A DNA stretch of 64,000 bases, taken from contig JASANE010025039.1 of assembly GCA_030248225.1 (NCBI GenBank), positions 1 through 64,000 on the forward strand, given 5' to 3'. Every line of letters starts with the position of its first letter. Position 1 is the first letter of the stretch. Below the pieces are notes generated by a model. The model was not told the origin of the DNA. It saw nothing but the letters and a program-made list of their open reading frames with translations, and ran no database searches. Positions 1-14,700 of the stretch are shown here, in pieces. Source of the stretch: Trileptium ribeirensis (Eukaryota; Nematoda; Enoplea; Enoplida; Thoracostomopsidae). The translations under genes and the position numbers were made by a program.

Positions 1-290
1 GGCAAATGATATTTCTTACAAAACAACAAATGGTATTTTTATACAAACGGCAACAAATGATATTTTTATACAAACGGCCAATCATATTTCTTACAAAACA
101 ACAAATGGTATTTTTATACAAACGGCAACAAATGATATTTTTATACAAACGGCCAATGATATTTCTTACAAAACTGCAAATGATATTTCATACAAAACTG
201 CTAACGATAGTTTGATCCGAAACGGTGAGCGATAGTTTTATACTAAACGGCAAATGGTATTCTTATGCAAAACGGCTAATGATGTTTTTG
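1..290. repeat. Minisatellite with 24/25-bp units and 75-bp higher-order period
   Basis: Tandem units of about 24-25 bp of the form CAAATGATATTTCTTACAAAAC and CAAATGGTATTTTTATACAAACGG run from the window edge to about 290. Sets of three related units repeat as a 75-bp block, seen twice plus a partial copy, so 6-215 gives a frame with a 25-residue period. Units after about 190 are more diverged. The frame is a by-product of the 75-bp period being divisible by three; I see no sign of a real protein. The array is cut by the window start, so its full length is unknown. Confidence 0.85.
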
Positions 291-3200
291 TACCCCTGTT
301 TTGGGTACGATTACCCTAAAATGCCCGTGACAGGGTCGGAACGACTCTGTTACATTAGAACCCTACGGGGCTACAATTGTCAATTATTTCACACTATGCG
401 ATTATGCTATAAAATATTCACGCCAATACAATCAAGTGACTTGGTAAAACAACTTACGGGTGAAATCGAGATAAGGAATAGCGGCTTGACATTATAGCCT
501 GCGAGCAGGTGGCAGCGTTGGCGTTTCTGGGGACATCAGAAATGGTGCCAGACTTTAGCAGCTGCGTAACCCATCGGGTGATTTCCGAACACACCTCATG
601 GAGTGAGCGAGTTGCTGGGCTTCATAGGTTCTTCGGTCGGGCAAATTCACCGACTTTGCGACAAAATGGTAGACCCTTGAGAGTATGATAGCTGTATTCG
701 TATGTCGATGGTGTTTGGAACTTGCACTGTGCCGTCGTGACCTTTTTTACACTAATATGGCTGTTGAACCCAAAGTCATAAAATTTGTTCAGCAACTATT
801 TTGCTAATCCAGAAAACATTTAGGAACATTGTCAAATAGGACGTTTCGCGACCGATGGGCTTTTGTAAAACGCGCACCTATTATTTTCAAGAAGAACCGA
901 CTATTTCGTAGGACATAACAGAGATAGAAATCAAATCAAACAATGTTCCAATGAATTATTATTCTAACTTTTTCTATAACTTTTCAACTATTGCGTGCTA
1001 TGGTCACCAGGAAGGTAGATGTTTTAGTGGAGGAGTGTGGGGAGCAGACGAAGAATCAATAATTTTCGCCGTGCTCAAAATTTTGCCATTTTGTAAATTT
1101 TCTCACAATTAGGGTACTCAGGAAGCATATATACGTAGGAGTTTCCCACCCTAGGGATCTAGTCTTACCCCTTCCAGAATGAGCACCAATGTTCTGATCT
1201 ATTTTAAACACAAGGCTTCGAAATTTTATTGAATAGCAGAGTGAAATTTCACACTGGTATTGCATAATTGTGGTAAAGTCATTTTAAAATTTTATTTAAT
1301 ACCTCAGTGAAATTTAGTACGTTTCAAATTATTGATATGGGTGATTATAAGCTGCTGATTATTTAGTCAAGTTGGTGCAAATAGTTGTTATAGAATAAAT
1401 TTGTCATTTAGGCCTAGTGGTGATAGGATGCAACCAGGGGCTCTACCGAAATAATAATTCGTTATATAGGTTCAGAAAGGTCTGACCCAAAAAGAGTTCA
1501 GCCAGAAGCCGGGTGGCGGGAAGTCATCAGAGTGATTAATAATTGCCAATTGTTCTCTGTTATTTGCGAATCTCCCACCTATTTTTGCAATTATACCTAA
1601 ACGATTTTGCAATATTTTTGCAAAATATTCCTGAATTTCAGCCTGTTTTTGTCCGAAATGTTTCGCTCGACTTCGGCATGCGTAAGTTTTTAACTAAATC
1701 TACACCTATACATAGAAAAACAACTCACTATACTAATTTTCAGCGAATATATAGTTCCTTAGTTGCGCCTTTCACTACATTTAGTCTGTAAAGCGGTGGT
1801 CCGCATGAATTTTCGCTATGCTTTTCCAATTTATGTATTTTGACGTTTATATATATAAAGTTATTACATAGCTAGGTTTCGGATGTATGTTTAGGTTCGT
1901 GTAAGTAATTGTGACTATTGTCGGGGGTTTAGTAGGCTACCAAGGGGTCCCGAGGCTAAAATCTCATTTTTCTAATATTTTTCACTAAAATCTTTACTAT
2001 ACGTTTCCCCCAACTTTTTTAATTTCTAAAATTCTAAAATATGAAATTTTATTTACTTCCTACTTAATTTGCATAAATATCACTTAAAAACTTTATTAGC
2101 TATATATATACAGTTAATTTTAATTTTGATTGCGAATAGAGCTCAGCCTACTATTGTTTTATTTTACCAGTTCCGGGTAGCAATCACCTAGCTAATGAGT
2201 TTTATATTTTTATTTTTGGTGTTTCCTAGCATACACCTATACTACTAGGCTTATAGTGAAACCGGAAGTAGGGTGTTATTCGGTTATTGTTCAGGCTTAT
2301 AATTGTTTTGCCGAGCATTGTAGTTTACGCAAAAAAGTGCGTATATTACCAGTGCTGGAGAGCATTCTATCGGAAAGAAAGAGCTTATACTCGGCCCTTC
2401 TCTGGTTATTGAACATTCGGAAACGCCTGTAATCGGGTTTCCTGCGAAGTTAATTTTGGCTTATTGCTTAAAGGTTTTTGGAGCGCAAAGAATACGCAGA
2501 GTTGTGGCTGGAATTTTTGTGGATTAGAGTGAACAAGGGTTCACTGTACAGAAAGAACTGTGATCAGTGGCACTGATAAGTAACCCTATTTCCAGTATTA
2601 TCTTACATTATTACATTATATTATTTTTCCTCATAAAATCGATAGAAGTGGCCATAAGTTTTAATAAGGGCGATAGGCAAATAGTAACTGATTAAGTTTA
2701 GTAATACTTTAAAAATGTCGGACCCTTTGTGTCGAATGAGCGGTTACCATGGCGAGAGTACAGGTGGGACTCGAAAATATTAGTAGTGTAACCGCGTCGT
2801 CTGGCAGCCGTCCGTGGAAACATTATTCTTAAGAACACCGGGTGAGCAAGGGGATTGGTTCGGACGAACAAAAACTTGAGCACTTTACCTAAATACCAGT
2901 ATCGTCATCCGTCCGGGGGCATACACTGAGCAAACTTCAACTGCATAGTAGTCGACCGCTACTGTACAGTTTTAATAACGTGGTCTGGCATCCGTCCGCT
3001 GTCGGCCTGTGTAATATAACTGGCACTACTAGCGTAAATCTAAGGCTTAGGTTGAAGTAATTGCATAATGGCATGCTGCAGTCGCCGTCCGCGAGTGTGT
3101 TGTGTTAAAACCCTAACGTTAGTAACGTAACCGATAAAGTTAAACCACAGTCACTATCGCTCAAAACGTAACCCTTAAACAATATATAGTGTTCATAACT

Positions 3201-5648
3201 TGGGGATAAGGACTAGGTCAAGTATTCCGTAGCATTAACTTAAGCTAAGAACTAAAGTACTAGATAGGGAGTGTCTAGAACACCGAAATCAGTGGCCGAA
3301 GTGCACAACGAAGGTGTAACGTCAGACTGTGCAGTATTCTGGTGTCAGACTGTGCGAAGCCTAGTGTTGAATTGTTCAAGTATTACCGGTGCAGTGTAGC
3401 GTGAGCGAAAAGCAATTTGGTACTAAAGAACCGCACCTCTGTTTCTAGTTCGAGAGCGTCAATACTACTATTGACTTCTATCTAAAAGTAGGCACAGGCA
3501 AAAATCAACCGGTACTAAAGAATAGTGCCACGCTTTTGGATACTGAAGGAAAAATAGCGACTTAGTGATCAAGCGCTGACGATTATATGTGCCTAATTCC
3601 ACTCGCGACCGAAGCGAGCGAGTGGAACGAGAATTTTCAATTTTGGCTTTGGAGGGGGTTTGAGAAGGTCCTGTCTGTGTGTGTCTGTCGCACTTGGATC
3701 TCGATAACGGTTGGGCGGATTTTGATGCAAGATAGCTCATTCGAACCGGAATTGTCGATCTAGGTGTAGTGACGGAGCCCAATTTTTGAATTATTGCCGT
3801 GGTAAAAGTTATGGGGCAAAATGACATTTTGGCCCATTTTTCGGGCACCCCCTCCAGTTTTTGCGACTTTTCTCAATAATTATATACAGTTATCCGCAAA
3901 CTAATAGGCCTATTCCATGTAGCTTTATCAGGGCTTTCCAATGATATATAACAAGTTTTTCAACTATATATATACTTCCCAATCTGGAGTATATAAGCTT
4001 ATAGTGGGCGCAAAATTTCATATTTGGTGAAAAGTCGTGGGAAATGCACCTAAATGTGTTCTTTTTGTTGGTTTTAATGTCGGATATGGGGTTTTCTGGG
4101 CCAACAAGCTGATTGCGAGTGTCAAAAATATTGTGTGGCGAATATTTTTCACACTTCTGCTTCATACTTGGTATGAAAAATGAGATTTTTCTCAAGTGTT
4201 GGTTTGAATTCTTTAACGTTCTTTTCACGGTCAATTTAGGGTTTTATTGAATTATTAAATTGTTAGTTCATAATTTTTGTACTCGTGGTATGATGTTGTG
4301 TTTACTGCATACGTTGGCTATCAAAAGAGGCGGGCGTAACTATGACTCATCACTCACGGTTTATATAATACTGCACCTGCGTACTGTGTGTGTTTGCTGG
4401 CTTTGTTTGTGTGTGCTTTCTACAACAGACTTCGGGGGATTGTTCTCACCATTCGAACTCTGAGCTTCACTAGTATTTTATCTTATTTTGGAATAAACAT
4501 TCCATAACCGTGTTTGTTGCCTACTTACCTGGAACTCGAGCACGTAGAGCCGAGCAAGAGCACGCGGCATCGCGAAAGCTAGACGCGCGCCATACGTATT
4601 GTCCCACCGGCATTCTACTGGAAACGTCGAACCGCGCAATCTTTGGGTGACGAATCCCATCCCCTTTTAATTCCGATAGCCGACATAAGAAAAATTTTGA
4701 AAATTTTCAAAGTTCTCAGAATTGAAAAAATCGTACACGGAGGTTGTCTATGTCGCTGAACACGAATATGATATTTTTGAAGCTCTAAACCTTCACGTAT
4801 ATGCTAATTAATTAATTATCTAGTAGTTAATTTTATGAAAATTTTATAATCACCTCAAAGTTGCATTTTTTGCGCTCAGGGTTTTCGATGTCGCTGACCA
4901 TGAATATTTTACTTTTACGATTAACCAGAAAACCCTGTACTAAATTCTTTATCCGCACTGGAAAAGGCAAGTCGGCGGCGTTTCTATGAATTGGATCAGA
5001 TCACTTAGGCTATAACATAGGCTGCCTACATAGCTACTGATCTGTAAAATGGACAAGTTAGCACAAACATTGCGAATAAATTCTAAAATAACCGACCAGG
5101 TTGGATAGGGTTGATTCGTGACAATGTGAACGGGATAACGACTGGCAAGGAAGGCTTTCTATTTTCAAGTCAAGTCATCCTAAATTTGTCACAACTTATG
5201 ATGAATTTAGAATGGTAGGAAATGAATCGTTAGGTAAGTTTTCGGGATTTTCAGGTCCGTGAGACTAGTGTGGTCTGGACGATTTTTGTAAATATTTAGG
5301 TTTCTATCAAAAATCGGGCAAAATTTAAAAAAAAATTGGCGAGAACCTGTAGAATTTTAGCAGAAATTGGGGAAAATTACCTAAAATGTTGTTAAATTTA
5401 GTAATAATAATAAAAATTGGATGAAATTTTACAAAATTGGAGAAATATGGTCAAACAACGTTTGTGGTGTTCAAAAATCAACATTTTAGGGATACCGGAG
5501 GTGTCTCTTAATGATGAACAGGGCCCGATGAGGGGTCAGCTCTGTTCTCCCTCTAAAACGCTCGGAATAAATTTTGTATAGTGTAACTTATCTGTCTAGG
5601 CTACTTGTTTTTATTTAATGACGTATACAATTTTATTGTTGTACGACA
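291..5648. other. Non-coding region upstream of the phosphatase gene
   Basis: No recognisable coding exon was found on either strand. The stretch is AT-rich with short open frames only. The motif CCGTCCG recurs at about 2808, 2909, 2992 and 3085 (spacing 83-101 bp), which may be a decayed repeat. A hairpin of CCACTCGC (3599-3606) with GCGAGTGG (3618-3625) lies at the edge of a roughly 250-bp repeat-like block (3580-3850). The promoter of the gene starting at 5649 should lie here, but no clear core promoter motif can be called. Confidence 0.5.
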
Positions 5649-5738
5649 ATGGGTGGCGGAATGAGCCGTGTCTTGCCAGGCCTGTATCTTGGAAGCATTC
5701 GGGATGCCGGAGATAAAGCACAGCTCACGGAAAATAAG
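5649..5738 (+). CDS. DUSP22: Phosphatase exon 1 (start codon, myristoylation signal)
   Basis: ATG at 5649 opens MGGGMSRVLPGLYLGSI and the exon ends ...LTENK before the donor AAG|GTTAGC. It is 30 codons, phase 0. The start is supported by the glycine at position 2, which fits N-myristoylation in this family, and by the close match of the next 25 residues to the family N-terminus. Confidence 0.92.
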
Positions 5739-8700
5739 GTTAGCTCAATTGGTCGATGCGATTTGTTTCGGCGTGGTGTGGTTTGTGCGTATTGTAGAGT
5801 GTTGTGGAGTAATACTTGTGTTTACTGACGGACAGAATCTATTTGAAAGAATAATTAACCAATTTTGCTCACATTCATTCTGATTTAAAACAAACAGTAC
5901 ACAGAGCAAGTATGTTAGCGTAATTTAGGAGCAAAAACTTTGCCAGTGATTTATAGGTTAATGCGTCACAACTTTGAAAGGGTAATTAAACAATACTGCT
6001 CATATTCATTTAAAACAAAGAGTACCCAGAGCAGTATCAATTATATTTGCATAATTTATTGTGATTCTGTTACAGCAAAAGCCCAAACTCAATTGATTCT
6101 GCTATAATGAACATGTGTATTATTAACACAGTACTAATTTTGCTGACATATAATACAAATTTAACTTAAGTATACTTCGGATCAACCACTGGCCATCGCA
6201 AGGCATTGAATTGATTACAAATCCAATCCATGATCAGTGGTTGATGGATTAGCCAGGAGCCGGAATCTTGGCTGTTGATTGTATACGATGAATTCTTTCT
6301 GTAAATTGAAAACAAAAACGACGGCAGCGCCAAAAAATCGCTATAGCTCGGGGATCGTACCAGATGAATGCAAACACACTTTGAAGGAGGCTACGGGGGG
6401 CGGTGACCACATCCAAGGGTAGCACATTACAAATATACTGATCGATACGTAGCTTAGTGTAAAGTAGTGGTTTGGTACAAGCATTATGTCTTATGCTTAA
6501 TGCTTATGTTATGTATTATGCATAAGATCAATCAAAATCTTGTACACCACCATCCTAATGAAAAAGACGCTTATGGACTTATATAACTGTTTAAACTTTT
6601 CCAGTAACAGGATTCTTGGATGGATCAAGACAACCACAGGTCATAGAATGCCGCAAACAATGTTACATGCTACTGGATTCAAAATTATGTGGCAACTAAT
6701 TTATCGCTTATCATAGAAATCATTATCCGTGTGATTCGAGTAATAATTTTACGCCATATATTGCATATGTACACTGTAGAACCTGAGTTTTGTCACACTT
6801 CAATTAGATCACACGCCATAGGTAACAAACCATAGTAGCAGAATTTTATGTTGATTTTGGGATTAAAATGATCGTTACATTGATGAAAATGGATTATACA
6901 TATGGTATGGTATGTTACGTAACGATAGGATTTTATGCAATGTGAATGTTTGAGGCAGATACGAAGGATTTTCATTTGTATTTTCTAACAACAAAAGTTA
7001 TACAATTTTGCCCTAACATTTGTCTGAAGTAGTTTATCCTTGTTGTATCGTAAGCAGCTGAGTATGCTGTCGTAACAACTGCTCACTTGTACACGGAGAG
7101 ATTCCCATTTCCAAATTACCCATGTACGTGAAATGTTCTCGCATGATCATACAACCCCCATACACACACACTGGCGAAACCTCTATATTTAACTAAATCC
7201 AAAAAATTTTTTAAAGTCTTTAAAGTAATATTTTTTGTATGCAAAATGTTTTTTCAATATTAATTGCCACTATTTCAAATGTTATAACGTAGTTTTATTT
7301 ATTCCCCCACTTTGAAATTTTGCCGAGAATCAACATGCCCCCAATTCGTCTGAAGGTTGTGGACAGGCCAGCTATATGCTTGCTGTCTACGGTTACATGC
7401 ACTGAAATAATTTAATTATGGTTCTAAATAGGTGCAACAGGTCTTTCAACTGAGATCTTAAAGTCTGTGAAAATTTTAAAGCCAGAACGGTATATTTTAA
7501 AAAACTTACTAATATTTACGTCGAGTTTTCGTCCAAAAATTATATAGCCCCTGCTCGCAATGACCAGAACTATTTTAATACTACATAACTTCATATGCTG
7601 CTTGTAATTACACTTGCATACACTTTCTTTTAAATGGTACTTCTTAAATGTAGTTTTATTCCTTTTTTGATAACGGAATATTTAGCGAAATCCGGCAACT
7701 GTTTCTTTCTCTGGGTGTTGCAGTAAAATTTTACAAATGTATATAATGCGAATTCCATAGCACAAGCTACTTAATTAATTTGGCCACTTATTATCGAAAT
7801 GCCTAGATCTATTCTTATTTTTCCTGTGTTTTCGTGTTTCTTACATAAATTTATATATATATCTCATAATTGAAAGCATTGCCCAACTAATGTTTCAGGA
7901 ATTTAGGGCGTGGTTTTGTCCTCTATTCCTCTATTTAAATCCCATTTTGAAATGTATCATATGTTCTTTATTGTAGCAAGTTTTGCTCGTAAGTCCTGTA
8001 TTTTCATTATCTTCGATTTTTGAAAATTTTTCAGAGCTCTTAAAGTTTTAATTTCATTACACTTCTGAAGTTTTTTCGCACACGTATTCCATATTTAGGC
8101 AGAAATTATTGTGGAATTATTGTTGTGATTTGCCTACTACATTCCCCTCGCTGTGTGATCGGTTTGTTTCCTCTCGTCGTTAACTTACATGCTAAAACTT
8201 TATTATACCTAAAGTTATTACGTAGTTACTTACATAAAGATTAGGAGCATATAACTAATTGCTTGTCTTATTGCAAAGGTGGTGGATTCTGAGTGTCAAA
8301 TATGTAATTTAGCAAGACGTACACGGCTATATTAATTAGCATCAACTTACACAGTAATCTGAATACCAGCGATATCATCGTGTCTGAGTAATTAAGGAGA
8401 CATAAAACAGTACTCATAATGTGCGTGTACACAGAAGATAAAGTGTTCTACAAAATGAGACCAATGACATCTATATAGCTTGGGCGGATTCGAAGATGTT
8501 GTCGTTTTCGTGTATTTTGGGTTTCATGGGTCCAACCATATATATACGTATATATCTCAGTGCTTCCACAGATATTGCTGTTTTCGCCTATTTTGGTTCC
8601 ACAAGAGCCCACTCAAAAAACGCAGTTCTGTAGCATAAATTACGACAATACCAGCACACGATTTGCAAACACATAGATAAGGTGCTCTACAAAATGAGAG

Positions 8701-11700
8701 CAAAAACTCAAATCCTGCATTCTGAGAGACTTTATATACAGCTTATAAAGACTTATTTGCTCTATAAAATAAGCCAATTTGACTCAATTATCTACACCGG
8801 CGTTTGTCGAGATACAATAAATAATATGATTTTTCGGGCAGCTTAATGACGCGACCCGAGCTCATTGCGCCCGTCTTGCTGGTGCAGATGTTGGAATTGG
8901 GATGCGCCCCTAACTGAAGTGCAATGAGGCATCATGCGATTCAATCGCCCAGCCAGGTTTGAGTTATGCGTTTCATCCTAAAAACGCCATAGCAGGAGTT
9001 ATCAGATTGCACCACTGTTCTGGCTAGTAAGAATTAGTCGCTTCAGTCGTTTCATTCTCAACTCTCACAATTAAATTAGTTTGAATCTCAGTCGGAACCA
9101 TCCAGTATTTTTGAAAACCCTGGAACCATTACTTTTTACTCGCCAGTAATATCCGAGGTTAACTATTTTTCTAGCTGATTTTACGATAAAACTAAAAATT
9201 TCTTGGTAATTTACAGGGGTTTCTTTTTCCATCACCGATGAGGAAATTATTCCATTGCTTCTAAAATTAGGGTTAGTCTGTTGGAGAACCAAAATTTGAA
9301 AAACAGAAAGCGGGTAGTGCTGCGTAGTGGAAATCGATGGCTTTTCGTACTGCGTAACATAATATTTCAACGCACCCGTAAAACGCTGTCTTTGTGCCTG
9401 TAAACTTGACAGCTCAATTGCCTTCCACAGGAAACACGTGAATATAGCGTGTAGTAACAAAAGTATATTAGTTTATCACTTCGCTTTAAAGCGGCTAAAG
9501 ATTAAGGGTTAGTTTATTATATCTACGTTTCGTGTACATATGTCCAAATTATTGTCATCTATTTTTTCACTCTCCAGTGCGAGAATATGGGAAATACGTG
9601 CTTACTTAAATAGTGCTACTTAAATCTTTAAATTTGTGTTTATTTATGTCTCAAAACTACATGTTTGTTTAAATGATAACTGCTAATCGTGGCCTTCCTG
9701 ATTGGATTCAAAGCATGCCGAAAGACAGAAGGCTAATTCAAATAAGTTACAAAAGCACGATATCAAATGGTAAAATACATTTTTTATATTTCTTGTAGGT
9801 TACCCATATTGTCAGCGTTCACGACAACGCTAAAGAATTACACGATGATATATCTTATTATTGTATTATTGCGTCTGATACAGAAGGACAAGATTTGAGT
9901 GCTCACTTTTCTTCAGTTAACGACTTTATTCACGATGCTCGAGTTTCACAAGGTACATACAATTTTTCTATGTTGACGTGAAATCTTAAATGCCCGATTC
10001 TGTGTGTGATATTGTGCCAATGCTTGTCTGTAGATTTGTTGTTTTATATCATTAGTGTCCAAGACTGATCATGTAAATAATTTGGTGGGAACGCTGCGGT
10101 GTTGGGGGGAGGGATAAATTTTTTCAAATGTTGAAATGTTTTACCCTGCTGGCGATATATATACTATTTCGGGAGCCGCAAAAACATCTTTATGGTAACG
10201 AAATATAACATATCATACATGCGGACGCTCAGGGGTAACCGGGGTCGGCGGCGGGCAGGGAATTCGTGTCAAGATCGCGGTAAAATTTCTTGGAGGTAGG
10301 TCCTCTAGGAGGTGATGAAAAAACTGCATTTCCACTCTTTTTTGCCAATTATTGCTGTAATTTCGGTAGGGGGCAGAGCAGGGTGATATCCTAGACGGTG
10401 GAAGACCAGGGCACCGGGGAGTCCGATGCCTCAGGTGTAGCTCCCCGGAACCCCTGATTCGGTGTGTATGCATTATATGTATGATAAATTGCTCGTAATT
10501 GCAAAAATTTGGGGCGATTTGGGTGCAGAAACGTAGTGGGTAAATATGGCTCAGGCGGAGTCCGATCATTAGGTGGTAACCCGGCCGTGATATGTATGAT
10601 ATATATATTCATCTGACCTCATGGGAATGCTTTAGCCTACAATGTGGAAGAATCTATTCCAGCTAGCATTTCTTCATCTTGACAGCAGTTGATTGAACCT
10701 TATGATTTTCTAACGATCAGGCATATTTTGCTGATATTTCGGTTGCGCACGACAATGCATTGGTCGTTTTGCTGAATAGCCGTTTAATGTAGCTATCGCA
10801 ACAACAAGGTGCGAATTAATCGCCAACTGTCCCTCTGTAGATGACTTAAACAGGGTGTTGCTGTAGTTTACGGACTAGTCACTCCGAAGTCTGATGCAGT
10901 GAATGTCAATATCTAATTAGTACATGAGTAACTTAAAGTGACCTCACCGGCTTTCTTATTTAGAACCGATACCGAGTAGCAACCCCTTGTAACGGAAAAA
11001 CTACCGAGTTTCAGTCGGTTTTTCGCTAATCTAAAATATGCGAAATCAAATCCAAGTGCCAGATATATGTGCTCAAATAGAATTTTGTCGGCTTTCGTTT
11101 TGCAGAGATTTCGTTCCCTGATGTTGAAGTTTGAATATTGATAAATCTGTTTTGGCCTGTCCACAGTGGGGGGACCCCCACTTTCCAAATCACCCATGTT
11201 CGTGAGGTTTGCCCCATGTTCGTGAGATTTCCCCCATGTCCGTCCCCCCCAAACTCGGCCGAAACCCCAAGTTCAACTAATTCCAAAATTTTTATGTCTG
11301 AAAATTTATGTTTTTTTGTTTGCAAATTGTTTTTGAACATTAATTACCACAATTTATAATGCTAAAATATAGTTTTTTAGCTTGAAAACACGTTCATGGT
11401 AGTAAAAATACATGAAAATATGGAAATATTTTGTATTTTTAAGCAAAATTTATTCCCCTACTTTTAATTTCCCCCCGATAGTGAACATGGGGGCCCCCCG
11501 AAGTTTCCGCCACCCCATTTTTCGGAAGGCTGTGGACAGGCCAGCTGTTCGCGAGCAAATTCAATGCAACAGTGAAGTCATGAACAAATCGATTCTATTT
11601 AAGTTTTCACGTTCGGGAACAAAACCCGCTTAAATCAAACATGAGACAAATTTTCTTTTTCAAACATTTCAGCGAATTTATTTGAATTTTCGTAAGCGAG

Positions 11701-14700
11701 AAATAGCAATATTTTAGTTAGCGTTTTCCGGAACAGTTTCGACGAATTTCAAACGAACAGAAAGATTCTGTTACAATTTTTAAGCGAACTTATAATAGAA
11801 TGCTTGGTGGCGTCACCTTAAGTTTACTCCCGTATAAATTATTTATTTTAAGTATCTGTTAAAGCTTGAAAACGATTATGGAGAGACCAAGGTTTATTGC
11901 GTGGAGTCTAGAATGGTTATATCTTACGTTTACAAGGCTTTCAAGAATTTTGAGATTTAACGATTCCGATTTCCAGAAAGTAGTATATTTTCGTTTGCTG
12001 TTAAAATTTTTGCTTTCAGGCTATATAGGATTTCGGTACGCTAATCGAAGGTTTGGTTATTTACATGATTAGTTCATACATCTCAATGGGTTTTAAGGTG
12101 TTTAGGGTCGACTATCCTGATTTTCGAAATATAGAGTCTCTCTTTGATTAATTTGTTGTAGATTTATTGCTTTCAGGATATATAGAACTGTCTATATAGT
12201 TTTTGATACGACGAATACAATGGTGTAGTCTCATTGGTTTTCGGTACGCTGAAGCGTTAGCTTGGTTATGTAGACACCGGCATAAATATTCCATATATCT
12301 CAATGGACTTTAAGTGGTTTAGGGTCGTTCTTTTTTGTATGTCGCTGCCATTCATACATACGTGATGATCATAGATACACCACGGCGTAAAAAGATCAGT
12401 TTTGTGCACTTTCGCCATCGAGCTTCAGGAATTGAGCGGCTTCGCATGGTTGGGCCCACACACTGTCGACAGTTAAAGTAGTACGGTGCACCGGGCACGC
12501 GAACAAGTGTAGGACATCATGTGGAGCCTGGTCGCAGTCAGGGCAAGAATCGGCAACACTTCCATCAATCCTTGCCTTGTAGTTCTTCAAAAGGATGGAA
12601 AATGGTTATACGCGCATGTCATGAGATTCTTCAGATTTGTCAATTTTAGGCGGTGGCCTTTTGCGCATTTTATTGACCGTGTACTGCTCCAAGACTGCTC
12701 TGGTGCTATTTGTGTGGATGGTTTTGATACCGTTCGGTAGATGTTCTTTTGTGATTCGGCCATTACAGAGAAGTGGAGCGACCTTGTTGCTATGTGTACG
12801 CTATTGTTTTTTCGGACGTTCCGCTGATTGAGTATGTTTGAAATCAGGATGTGTTTCTTGATGGCAGCTCAGAAGATATTGTTCGCTCAGCAGCTTTGTG
12901 TGCTTCCTGATGGGCAAGACCTTCGCTTCCTCGAACAGCTGGTCGAAATAGTAATGCGGTGACAGCCTGTGACAATGCCCAGACCTTCATTTTCGGCCAG
13001 TTTTAGCTTCTTCCATCTCGAGCTACTGGCAATAGATCTCTATAGTGGAGTGGCATATTCTCTGACTGATCTACTAGTGGCTTTATAGGTGAAGACCATT
13101 GTTTCTTTCTGTTGCCCCCAGCGAGTACCGAAAGCGCTTTGAGGACATCATTCCGCTTCCGTATTCGTGTGGCCGCTTGTTTGCAATGTTCACTGAAAGT
13201 GTGCATGGTATCGTGTATCACCCCAAGAACGTTTGGTCTTCGTGCAAGAGGGACATCCGTTCTGTTGATTTTGATCTGCGGTGTAAATCTGGCTTTTTCG
13301 GTTGCACTTGTAAACAGCGTTACGGATGATTTTTCCGGCCATAAAATAAGCCTTTATTTGTTAGATATTCTGCAACTGCCGCTATGTAGCTATTGATGTT
13401 AGTCAGGGTATTGATATTGGCCCCGGTTGAGAAGATAGAGATGCCATCTGCATATGTAATGAGTTTGATACCGGCCGGTGAAGTAGGAAGCTCACTCATG
13501 CATAAATTGAATAGTTTCGGGGATGTTACTGCTTTTTGCGGTACACCAAGGCGGATGTTTCTAGGTTTTGATAGACAGCCTCTGAAGAGAACTCTTTCAT
13601 TCATAAGTCATCTTCAGATGTATGGATTTCGATAAATTGTTTTGTTCGATAGTGTCGCAGTCTTGCCTGAGAAGTCATGTATATATCAGGAGTCCAAAAC
13701 CAGGAGAACTATGAGAAAAACTAACGCTTTAACCAATGTTTCGTTAATCATTATGAAACACCATAATAGACAGCTACATTACAATACAAAAACTGTTTTT
13801 CCAACTAATCCTGGATGATATTTATATAATCACTCAGTCACGTGTCCTTAGCTTACCAAAATCACGTCAGCGCTTGCTGGAATGTCATATCAGCATTGCA
13901 TCAGATTACAACATACTGACACGAATTTGTGACACATCAACATTACATGTCAGTACATTTTCTCCCCGTTGAAATAGAACCATGCTAGCAACAGTGACGC
14001 ACCACCGGCTTCGGTTGTCGCGTTGAACGGCGAGGATTGTGCGGTCCGTAATCGCTGCAGACCGGTAACCATGGGTTACTCGATGGTCGTAGCGAGGTGT
14101 TGCCCTTGCCTGCGAACGTTGCAGAGTTAGCTGCTGGCGGGATGGGCGCCACTTCGTCTCCCTGCTCCAAGTCTTCTTCCATACCATTGTGGCTCCGAAT
14201 TTTTTGATCCAAATGACGCCGCCATACCGGTCCATGGGCTAGACTGTAACATTCCCACAGCGAGGTCCACGTTTCTGGATAACAATTGCCGAAACCAATG
14301 CGGGCCGCGATCACAATACGTAACACGCAGAGCCGACGTCGAAACTCCGCAATACGCGACCGACGACTTGAGTGCGTTGCTGCTTTGAAGAAGTCTTAGC
14401 TTGCCGCGCTTGAGCCTGATGAGCGGGCGAAGGCGTTAGTGTGTCGATCAGCGCTTGGATTTGTCGTCTGTTGAGGAGTTCACTGGGTGTGTGCATACTC
14501 ACAGTTCGGCAACCGCGTTCGTCTGTATTTCATTAAGAATTCTTGTAGCGCGTTTTTCGGAGGCAGCGTTGATTTCTTCATTGCATTTTTGAAACTCTGC
14601 CCAAGACGTTCGGCCAGACCATTCGTCGCAGGGTGATATGGCGCTCCAGTGAGATTCCCAATCCCGCGAGAACGACACGACTCCTTAAAGTTTTAGGAAG

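Noticed and set aside
1..290. CRISPR array
   Set aside because: Units are contiguous tandem repeats without unique spacers and the DNA is eukaryotic.
10213..10612. Overlapping - strand frames of 118 and 73 codons
   Set aside because: Low-complexity Pro/Arg-rich translations of a GC-rich patch with a hairpin; no domain or splice context.
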